Assembly: GCA_948566455.1 (NCBI GenBank)
Contig: CAOYQO010000027.1
Coordinates: 1-40,167, forward strand
Reading direction: 5' to 3'
Source: an uncultured Phocaeicola sp.
GTDB lineage: Bacteria; Bacteroidota; Bacteroidia; Bacteroidales; Bacteroidaceae
DNA length: 40,167 nt
The position numbers and the translations under genes were made by a program. Shown here one piece after another: positions 33,817-40,167 of the stretch; the first letter of the stretch is position 1; each line of letters opens with the position of its first letter. Under the pieces are notes generated by a model, which ran no database searches, was not told where the DNA came from, and saw only the letters and a program-made list of their open reading frames with translations.

Positions 33817-34854
33817 ATGAGAACCTTTAAATTAATAGCAGGTCTTTCCTTTTTGCTGCTGGTGGTTGCCTGTCAGGACAAAAAGCGGTCTTCGCAGATT
33901 GAGGTAGCGGAGAATGAATCGAAATATGTGGTTTTGGCATATGTCACCTCATGGGGAGAAAGTACGCCTGATCCGGCATGTTTGACTCATATTAATTATG
34001 CGTTCGGGCATGTTACAGATAATTTCAAAGGAATACGTATAGATAATGAACCACGTTTGCAAATGGTAGTGGGGCTGCGTGAAAAAAAACCGTCTTTGAA
34101 AGTTTTACTGTCCGTAGGCGGGTGGGGAAGCAGTCGGTTTAGTGAGATGGCACAGACAGATAGTACACGTATGGCGTTTGCCGCAGATTGTAAACGGGTG
34201 ATAGACCAGTTTGATTTGGACGGAATTGATATAGATTGGGAATATCCCGGTATAGGAACTGCCGGTGTATCTTTTTCGCCGGAAGATACTGATAACTTTT
34301 CTTTGTTGATGAAGGATATACGCTATGCTATCGGTAAAGACAAACTGCTGACCATTGCTACACAGGCAGGTGCCAAATATTACAACTTAAAGGCTGTCGA
34401 ACCTTATGTGGATTATGTCAATATCATGACATACGATATGGAGGAATCTCCTAATCACCATTCGGCCTTGTACCGTTCGGAAATGACTGAGGAATGGTCT
34501 TGCGAGGATGCGGTTGCCGCCCATGTTGCCGCAGGTTTTCCTGTCGGACGCTTGGTATTGGGTATTCCGTTCTATGGGCATGGGACTAATGAAGCTCCAG
34601 AATTATTGGATTATCGTCATATTATCGCTTTGGATTCTTTACAGAGTTGTTGGGATAGTGCGGCACAAGTTCCTTATATGATAAATTCGCAAGGACATGT
34701 GGTCGTTAATTATGAGAATGCCCAGTCCATCGCATTCAAGTGCCAGTTCCTGCATCAGAAAGGGATGCTGGGGGCTATGTACTGGGACTATGATAGCGAT
34801 GATGAAAAGGGTACATTACGCCATGCTGTCTATCAAGGTGTAATGAATCCTTGA
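33817..34854 (+). CDS. GH18-family glycoside hydrolase lipoprotein
   Basis: This 345-residue enzyme belongs to GH18 (chitinases and endo-beta-N-acetylglucosaminidases). The lipoprotein signal ends LLLVVAC (Cys19). Family motifs: SVGGWGSS (99-106) and the catalytic DGIDIDWEYPG, with the acid at Glu142 and the substrate-assisting Asp140. MTYDMEE and GAMYWDYDSDD are also present. The chitinase-like QAG...MTYD and terminal MYWDYD pattern favours action on beta-1,4-GlcNAc chains, but an N-glycan endoglycosidase cannot be excluded. It is 39 bp after the PfkB kinase gene, with no visible terminator, so the two may be co-transcribed. An ATG 4 bp upstream is out of frame. Confidence 0.92.
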   Translation: MRTFKLIAGLSFLLLVVACQDKKRSSQIEVAENESKYVVLAYVTSWGESTPDPACLTHINYAFGHVTDNFKGIRIDNEPRLQMVVGLREKKPSLKVLLSVGGWGSSRFSEMAQTDSTRMAFAADCKRVIDQFDLDGIDIDWEYPGIGTAGVSFSPEDTDNFSLLMKDIRYAIGKDKLLTIATQAGAKYYNLKAVEPYVDYVNIMTYDMEESPNHHSALYRSEMTEEWSCEDAVAAHVAAGFPVGRLVLGIPFYGHGTNEAPELLDYRHIIALDSLQSCWDSAAQVPYMINSQGHVVVNYENAQSIAFKCQFLHQKGMLGAMYWDYDSDDEKGTLRHAVYQGVMNP

Positions 34855-34864
34855 TTCTTTCAGT

Positions 34865-37390
34865 TTATTTTTTCTTATCTGCATATTTTCTGTAAAGAGG
34901 ATAAGCCGCTTGCAGTATTTTGTTTTTTAATAAAGGCGGATAGTCGGGATAAACCGATAAAAAAGCTTCTACTTCTTTGTAGGCCGCTTCGCTATCGTGA
35001 TTCCTTAATAAAGCCCCGACCCAATTGCGAGGGAAAAAGATATCTCCGGTGCGTTGAACTTCTGTCAGTTTTTCCAATGCCGGACGGATATATTTCACCG
35101 CATAATCTTGTCTTGTAGGATGATTCAGATAGCTTAAGGTTGTAGCTGCCCAAGGCTCAATCCTTCTGTTTTCCGCTTGCAATAAAGATCGGAATAAACT
35201 GTCCAATTTTAAAGTATCGGCAGTCATCGCACGTGATATGAAATCGAATTGGCGTAGACGGTCCGGATTGTGGATGCGTTGGCGTTGTGTCTGAAGTATT
35301 TCTTTTCCTTGCTCAGGTATGCGCAAGGCCAGTTCGTAGGCCAATGTAGTGTAATCTCTTTCATTTAATTGTTGGACTCTTTCGGTTTCCCATAAGGAAT
35401 AGAGGCACTGAATCATAGTCGGACTTGCTGCTTCTGTAATCAGAAGGCGTAATAACTGGATGCGACAAGAAGGAATCGGATGAGAATGGCTGAGTTTATA
35501 AAGCTCATTTTCTATTTTATCACGTTCTGCCGAAGATATCTCTTGCAGAGGAGAGGACAGGTAATTGGTTAATGTTGAAGCTATCAACGGGTTCTTTTCA
35601 CAATGTATTCCGTTGAGTAATGCATTCATCCATGCAGTATTCGGAATTCCTTTTGCTTGATAATTTTCATGCATCATCATTAAAACTGCCTGTCGGGTTG
35701 TTTCATTGTCTATTTCTTGCCAATGTTCCAGCAGCCAATGGAGACTGTTGTTGTCAGGAACAAACAAACCATATCCTCTCCCGTCCGTATTGGGCAGAAT
35801 ACGGGTGGGGGTAAAGGGTAACGTAATACGGCATAAGCTGTCTGTCAGACTGGCTTCTATCGTTGTGTCCCTTGTTCCGCAAAGGGTGATATTGAATTTT
35901 TGAGGCCAGTTTAATCCTCTTTGATATGGATCTTGCTGATGTATGGTCAACTGTTTGTCTGATATTTCGAATTTGATTATCGGCATTCCTTTTTGGTTTA
36001 CCCATACATCGCTGAAAGCGGCTAGATCTTGCTCTGTTTTACTGTCTAGAATTTGTATCAAGTCATCCCAAGTGGCGTTGGCGTAAGCGTAAGTTTTTAA
36101 ATATTCTTGAATCCCTTCCCGAAATGCTTCTTTTCCCATTGATTCCACCAGTTTTACCATCATGACAGGAGCTTTGTTATAAATGATCTGTCCATAAATT
36201 AATCCTGCATTTTGAAGGTTATCTAGCGGTTGCCGGATAGCAGTGGTTCCGGGTGTACGGTCTTCTGACAAGGATGCGGCTGTATAAGTCTTCATCCAAT
36301 TCAGCTGGTGATTGACTTGCGGGAATAATGGTTCGGTAATCAGAGCTGCAAAATAATTGGCGAATACCTCTTTAGTCCAGACATCATCAAACCAGTTCAT
36401 CGTTACTAAATCTCCGAACCACATGTGGGCGGTTTCGTGGGCGATTAATTGGGTTCGGCGAAGTTCTTCATCCGGAGTGGGATTTTCGCTTAGGAACATT
36501 TGCGTGTCATTATATAAGGTGGCGCCTGTGTGCTCCATACCTCCATATTGGAATCCCGGCAAGATAATAAAATCGTATTTGGCAAAAGGATAGGGAACAT
36601 TGGTATATTCTTCCAGCCAGTTCAGCGAAGCGGTCACTTGTTTGAAGATGGTATCTAATTGAGCTACTTTTTTAGAATCTGTTTCGCGGTAATATGCTGA
36701 GATTTTCCGGTTACCTTCTATATATTCTTGATGTTCTAATTTACCGGTGACAAAGGAAAAAAGATAAGTGCTTAATGGTTCAGTTGGGGCAAAAGTTACT
36801 GTTTTGCAGTTGCCTTTTGTTTCTTCTTTAGTAATATAGGTATTGGAAACAGCTTTCCATTCTGTTGGTATATCCAGTCGTAAGGAAAATGTGGCTTTCA
36901 GATTCGGCTGTTCGAAACAAGGGAATAAGGTACGGGCACGGTCTGGCACTAATAGCGTATACAGAAATTCATCATTTCTGTTTAGCGACTGGTTTCCGGC
37001 AATAAATTTGATCGTGATATTATTTTTTCCTTCTACTATGTTTTTTTCAGGTAGGATGATGTGCTCGTTATGGAATTCATAACGGGCAGTTTGTCCATTG
37101 ACGGATACCGATTTTATTTTTTCAGGCTTTTCTCTGAAGTCGAGAATAATTTCTTGCGGTGCATCCAGATTAAATTCAATGGTAATCTCTCCATTTACCG
37201 GTACTGATTTCTGTTCAGGAATGGAGAAATATAGCTTATACTTCAACTCCTTAATCTCCTGTTTGCGCAGTGTTGCCAGTTCTTGCGATACGCCCTCGTC
37301 GTAGAAACGAGGATTGCTTGTGGTCTGTTGGCAACTGCATAATAATAAGCTGCACATGAAAATAAGATATCCGATATATGTTTTCATCAT
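34865..37390 (-). CDS. M1-family aminopeptidase lipoprotein
   Basis: This 841-residue zinc aminopeptidase has a lipoprotein signal ending LLLCSC (Cys20). The catalytic site HETAH (318-322) is followed by the third ligand Glu341, exactly HEXXH-x18-E. The exopeptidase motif is GGMEH (283-287) instead of GAMEN, a variation that keeps Met and Glu. The last 400 residues form the helical domain. It should trim N-terminal residues from peptides at the periplasm or cell surface. Its start codon abuts the mnmA stop (adjacent bases), so it is the last gene of the ferredoxin-mnmA-M1 operon. It converges with GH18, only 10 bp between stops and no terminator visible there. Confidence 0.93.
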   Translation of the reverse strand: MMKTYIGYLIFMCSLLLCSCQQTTSNPRFYDEGVSQELATLRKQEIKELKYKLYFSIPEQKSVPVNGEITIEFNLDAPQEIILDFREKPEKIKSVSVNGQTARYEFHNEHIILPEKNIVEGKNNITIKFIAGNQSLNRNDEFLYTLLVPDRARTLFPCFEQPNLKATFSLRLDIPTEWKAVSNTYITKEETKGNCKTVTFAPTEPLSTYLFSFVTGKLEHQEYIEGNRKISAYYRETDSKKVAQLDTIFKQVTASLNWLEEYTNVPYPFAKYDFIILPGFQYGGMEHTGATLYNDTQMFLSENPTPDEELRRTQLIAHETAHMWFGDLVTMNWFDDVWTKEVFANYFAALITEPLFPQVNHQLNWMKTYTAASLSEDRTPGTTAIRQPLDNLQNAGLIYGQIIYNKAPVMMVKLVESMGKEAFREGIQEYLKTYAYANATWDDLIQILDSKTEQDLAAFSDVWVNQKGMPIIKFEISDKQLTIHQQDPYQRGLNWPQKFNITLCGTRDTTIEASLTDSLCRITLPFTPTRILPNTDGRGYGLFVPDNNSLHWLLEHWQEIDNETTRQAVLMMMHENYQAKGIPNTAWMNALLNGIHCEKNPLIASTLTNYLSSPLQEISSAERDKIENELYKLSHSHPIPSCRIQLLRLLITEAASPTMIQCLYSLWETERVQQLNERDYTTLAYELALRIPEQGKEILQTQRQRIHNPDRLRQFDFISRAMTADTLKLDSLFRSLLQAENRRIEPWAATTLSYLNHPTRQDYAVKYIRPALEKLTEVQRTGDIFFPRNWVGALLRNHDSEAAYKEVEAFLSVYPDYPPLLKNKILQAAYPLYRKYADKKK

Positions 37391-38518
37391 CTAAAATTTA
37401 TCTTGGTTATCTGCGGCAATTTTTCGGATGCCGCGCTGTGAAGCTATGAATGCACCTCCCAATACTCGTTTCCCCTCGTAAAAAACGGCTGATTGTCCGG
37501 GAGCGATGGCGGATGCTTCGGAAAGGAAACGGACCAATAGTTGTTTTTCATCTAATACGAGCACTTGACACGGAATAGGCTTGCTGCGATAGCGGATACG
37601 TACTGACAAGTCCTTGCATTGCAGTAAATCCTGCATTTCTGTGATATGATAGTCTTCTACCAACATATATTCTGCTTTAAGTTCCTCGGCATCTCCTAAC
37701 ATGACTGTATTCTTTTCTGCATTGATGCGTAGTACGTATGCTGGATGCCCCAAAGCGATTTCCAATCCTTTCCGTTGGCCTATTGTATAATAAGGAAAGC
37801 CTTTGTGCTGACCTATCTTGACACCTTTGCTATTTACAAACCATCCCGGTCCTACTTGGGTGTCAATATCCGGGCATTGCGAACGCAGAAAGTTTCGGTA
37901 ATCCCCTTCTATAAAGCAGATTTCCATACTTTCACCTCCACGGGCTTTCGCTTCGAATCCTTTTTGTCGGAGATATTCCCGTACCTCCTGCTTGGTATAA
38001 GTTCCCAGTGGAAAGAGAAAACGTTGAAGTATCTCCTGAGGAAGTTTCCATAGAAAATAGGATTGGTCTTTTGTCTGGTCATCTCCCGCTACTATATACA
38101 GTTTTCCCTTCCGTTCTTCCAGTCTGCAATAATGCCCGGTAGAGATATGGGCGCAATTCGTTTGGTCTGCCCATTCACAGAGAATTCGCTCTTTGAATAG
38201 CGGATTGCAAAGGACACAAGGATTGGGAGTTCTTCCTTGCATATACTCATCTATGAAGTGTTTTACAATAATCTGTTTGAACTCTTTCCTCACATCAGCT
38301 ACATGGTGTTCTATTCCCAACCGTTCTGCCAAGGCCCTTGCTTCCAGTACATCATCAGGTTCATCTTGACCGGGGGTGGAAAAGCGGGAAGGGACATCCC
38401 ACGTTCTCATGGTAACTCCTACCACTTCATATCCTTGTTCTTGCAGCATGATGCACGTGGCGGAGCTGTCTATTCCGCCACTCATTCCTACCAGGACTCT
38501 TTTATCTCTGTTATTCAT
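37391..38518 (-). CDS. mnmA: tRNA-specific 2-thiouridylase, MnmA family
   Basis: MnmA thiolates uridine 34 of tRNA for Lys, Glu and Gln. The 375-residue product has the PP-loop SGGIDS (13-18), the first catalytic Cys101 in TPNPCVLCN (97-105), and the second, persulfide-carrying Cys201 in ESMEICFIEGDYRNF. The latter two motifs differ from the usual CNRxIKF and ESQDICFI forms (here CNPLFK and ESMEICFI), which suggests this is one of the divergent MnmA paralogues known to occur as several copies in Bacteroides. Its ATG overlaps the stop of the upstream ferredoxin gene by one base (TAATG). Confidence 0.92.
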   Translation of the reverse strand: MNNRDKRVLVGMSGGIDSSATCIMLQEQGYEVVGVTMRTWDVPSRFSTPGQDEPDDVLEARALAERLGIEHHVADVRKEFKQIIVKHFIDEYMQGRTPNPCVLCNPLFKERILCEWADQTNCAHISTGHYCRLEERKGKLYIVAGDDQTKDQSYFLWKLPQEILQRFLFPLGTYTKQEVREYLRQKGFEAKARGGESMEICFIEGDYRNFLRSQCPDIDTQVGPGWFVNSKGVKIGQHKGFPYYTIGQRKGLEIALGHPAYVLRINAEKNTVMLGDAEELKAEYMLVEDYHITEMQDLLQCKDLSVRIRYRSKPIPCQVLVLDEKQLLVRFLSEASAIAPGQSAVFYEGKRVLGGAFIASQRGIRKIAADNQDKF

Positions 38519-39297
38519 TATATAAATAGTTCAGGTTCACGGCGTGCCGCACATTTTTGGTGTAGCATGGGGGTGTAAGGAGTATCAAAAACTCGTGCAC
38601 CATTAGGGCATTCTTTTACGCAAGCGCAGCACTTGATGCATTTGGTAATCTCTGTTTCTATTTTTCCTTCATCGCTTAAAGCAATGGCATGAGTAGGACA
38701 TACTTCGATGCATTCGCCACAGGCGAAACATCCTTCAGTGCAGACTGGAGCGGCAGGAGTAGAGGGGCCAACAAAGCGATAAGGTATGTTTCCTTTTAGG
38801 TAAAAATCGGATAATGTTTCATCCTTCTCCAGTTTTGTCAGACAGTCTTTTCCAAATTGTTCCGCAATCTGTAAATCGGTAACATCCGGACGGCCTTCTG
38901 CAATGGGCATATTAGGACGGCTGTAGCTGTGTTCACCAATAAAGGCACCGGCAGCCAGTGGGGTGAATCCCAATTGAATAGTTTCATCTCTCAATTCGAC
39001 CAGTGCATCTTCGTAATCGCGGTTACCATATACAGCGACTAAGATAGCCGGAGCATTGTTGCCTTTTAATCTTCGTAGCCGTTGCAATGCTATTGGGGCT
39101 ACCCTGCCTGCATACACAGGAACTGCAATGATCGTGATAGAATCTTTGATTTCTATCGGGCTACTATTCTCATCCGTAGTGAGATCTATTTCTATTCTTC
39201 TGCCCATACCTATACTTTCTCCGATGGCACGGGCTATTTTCGCAGACGTATGTGTAGGCGAAAAAAATACGATGTGATTGCTTGTATATGTTTTCAT
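38518..39297 (-). CDS. Flavodoxin-like/2[4Fe-4S] ferredoxin fusion protein (EFR1-type)
   Basis: This 259-residue protein joins an N-terminal flavodoxin-like domain (FFSPTHTSAKIARAI at 11-25 for FMN phosphate; VPVYAGRVAPIA about 59-70) to a bacterial ferredoxin domain. The two clusters are complete: C190-x2-C193-x2-C196-x3-C200-P and C220-x2-C223-x2-C226-x3-C230-P. It probably shuttles electrons in the cytoplasm. The partner is unknown. It is the first gene of the operon with mnmA, to which it is translationally coupled by a one-base overlap. Whether it supplies electrons for tRNA thiolation chemistry is only a guess from the linkage. Confidence 0.88.
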   Translation of the reverse strand: MKTYTSNHIVFFSPTHTSAKIARAIGESIGMGRRIEIDLTTDENSSPIEIKDSITIIAVPVYAGRVAPIALQRLRRLKGNNAPAILVAVYGNRDYEDALVELRDETIQLGFTPLAAGAFIGEHSYSRPNMPIAEGRPDVTDLQIAEQFGKDCLTKLEKDETLSDFYLKGNIPYRFVGPSTPAAPVCTEGCFACGECIEVCPTHAIALSDEGKIETEITKCIKCCACVKECPNGARVFDTPYTPMLHQKCAARREPELFI

Positions 39298-39302
39298 AAA
39301 CG

Positions 39303-39340
39303 CAAATATAGTGACTTTTGTCCAAAGGTAGCCAAATATA
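39303..39340 (-). promoter_or_regulatory. Promoter region of the ferredoxin-mnmA-M1 operon
   Basis: On the minus strand TATATTTG occurs at 39310-39303 and again at 39340-39333, both matching TAnnTTTG. The proximal copy is only 6 bp from the ATG at 39297, so the distal copy (36 bp away) is the more natural -7 box; both could be used. Confidence 0.45.
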
Positions 39341-39523
39341 TAGATAAGATGTGTAAAGGTGATAAAAATTGTCTTTATATGAATGTAAAAAATTATTATT
39401 AAATATCTTTTTTTCTATTTTAGTTAATAGAAGTGATACGGTAAGCTATATTAGTTAAAATGTATTTAGGGATGAACAAAAAAATCCCATGTTTAGGGAG
39501 TTTGAATAATTCTTAATTAGAAA

Positions 39524-39625
39524 ATGAATGACATATTTATATTGGATTATTTTGTTCTTTTCTGGTTTGTTTTGTTGAATAAAGGGATAATTTACAAGTT
39601 CTGGATTCCGCTTTATAGAGACTAA
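39524..39625 (+). CDS. Possible small hydrophobic peptide
   Basis: An ATG-started 33-codon frame encodes a peptide dominated by aromatic and aliphatic residues (IFILDYFVLFWFVLL), ending in a basic tail and TAA. Such a composition could be a membrane peptide, but AT-rich DNA produces such frames by chance, and I see no promoter match or family. Treat it as unproven. Confidence 0.12.
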   Translation: MNDIFILDYFVLFWFVLLNKGIIYKFWIPLYRD

Positions 39626-39819
39626 GCTATATTTTGACTGTTATAAGTTTAACTTCTTCGGCGTACTTATGCTATTATATTAAGGTGTATAGTGAAAGTA
39701 ATGTCTTGTTTTAATAGGTCTATGGGGCTTTCTATGGTTGTTTGTAAGGTAAAGAATATAGAGATATTCCTATTTCTTAAAATATTCCTGTATTTTATAA
39801 AGATTTTTAGTGGAAAGTC

Positions 39820-39849
39820 TTGCAGAATAGAGTAAAATGGGTACTTTTG
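39820..39849 (+). promoter_or_regulatory. Promoter of the truncated helix-turn-helix gene
   Basis: TTG (39820-39822) is followed after 19 bp by TACTTTTG (39842-39849), a perfect TAnnTTTG match. The leader to the ATG at 39889 is about 33 nt. Confidence 0.75.
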
Positions 39850-39888
39850 TCCGATGAAATTATGGCTATTATAGAAACTGACTAAAAT

Positions 39889-40167
39889 ATGGATGTTCTA
39901 TTTCAAACGCAAAGCAATGAGCTTTCTACTACAACGCAGAAAGAAAAGCTGTTTAAAGATGCAGAACGGCAGTGGAATACACTGTCTACCGAGAAAGGAG
40001 CGCCCGGAAGAAAAGTTGATTTTGAGATCTATAAAAGCATTTTGTATAACCTAGAAATCAGAAAAGTATATTTGGATTCAAAACTCTCTTTAGAAAAGTT
40101 TAGTTCAATAGTCGGCACGAATACGACCTACCTGAGTAATGCGGTGAACAACTACTTCGGATGCAAT
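39889..40167 (+). CDS. Helix-turn-helix (AraC-like) protein, cut by the window edge
   Basis: An uninterrupted 93-codon frame starts at ATG 39889 and continues past the window. The N-terminal part is polar. From about residue 48 it reads like the start of the DNA-binding domain found in Bacteroides AraC-type regulators: VDFEIYKSILYNLEIRKVY, then SLEKFSSIVGTNTTYLSNAVNNYFGCN, where the last stretch matches the first helix-turn-helix (LxxFAxxVGTNxxYLSxxxNxxxG). No sensor domain precedes it in this frame; the nearest upstream ATG runs into a stop. It may be the regulator of a locus to the right. Confidence 0.7.
   Translation, partial: MDVLFQTQSNELSTTTQKEKLFKDAERQWNTLSTEKGAPGRKVDFEIYKSILYNLEIRKVYLDSKLSLEKFSSIVGTNTTYLSNAVNNYFGCN

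Larger units (their letters stand above)
39298..39888. other. AT-rich intergenic region, 591 bp
   Basis: No convincing gene is present. The region is strongly AT-rich compared with the flanking coding sequence and contains the leftward promoter boxes at 39303-39340, a possible 33-codon hydrophobic reading frame (39524-39625), an 11-bp direct repeat TAAGCTATATT (39442-39452 and 39623-39633) and the rightward promoter at 39820-39849. It separates divergent genes and could hold a long 5' leader or small RNA, but I see no terminator-like structure that would define one. Confidence 0.6.

Noticed and set aside
39314..39852. 10-bp direct repeat ACTTTTGTCC (39314-39323 and 39843-39852) as recombination or attachment site
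   Set aside because: Both copies lie at promoter-like positions with TTTTG cores; the repeat is short and no integrase is nearby, so chance or promoter sequence is the simpler explanation.

Overview
The window looks like a chromosomal segment of a human-gut Bacteroidales bacterium, most likely Bacteroides or Phocaeicola. The evidence is two SusC/SusD pairs, a hybrid two-component system (HTCS), many Bacteroides-type promoters with a TAnnTTTG -7 box, exported sulfatase and GH95 enzymes, and the dapB-lepB-lepB-like-wbqC gene order. I cannot fix the species from sequence alone. No rRNA, tRNA, CRISPR array, insertion sequence or transposase was seen.

Layout. Positions 1-324 hold a phased four-unit 22-bp array of palindromic cores and a canonical promoter driving a VapE/DUF3874-type P-loop protein (325-1581). 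fucO (1795-2949) follows, with its own terminator. Next comes a rightward operon-like block, 3124-9383: a small exported protein, SusC, a SusD_2-type lipoprotein and an exported metallophosphoesterase, with no glycoside hydrolase. A leftward DUF2851 gene (9542-10807) diverges from a tight rightward operon (10891-16663): dapB, lepB, a signal-peptidase paralogue that has lost both catalytic residues, wbqC-like, an SDR D-mannonate oxidoreductase and uxuA.

A second polysaccharide utilisation locus fills 16741-30169. SusC, SusD and a serine-type sulfatase are transcribed rightward. A 1295-residue HTCS and a GH95 alpha-L-fucosidase are transcribed leftward. Direct repeats of a TAGACAAA-type element sit just upstream of the susC promoter and are the best candidate for the HTCS operator. 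Sulfatase plus fucosidase suggests a sulfated, fucosylated host glycan such as mucin O-glycan, but the substrate is inferred. FucO elsewhere in the window handles the lactaldehyde that fucose catabolism produces.

The right third holds housekeeping and exported enzymes: an M16 peptidase (leftward); a LOG-family hydrolase, a CBS-less arabinose-5-phosphate isomerase, a PfkB kinase and a GH18 lipoprotein (rightward); then a leftward cluster of flavodoxin/ferredoxin protein, MnmA and M1 aminopeptidase. After about 590 bp of AT-rich non-coding DNA, a helix-turn-helix gene with a good promoter runs off the right edge.
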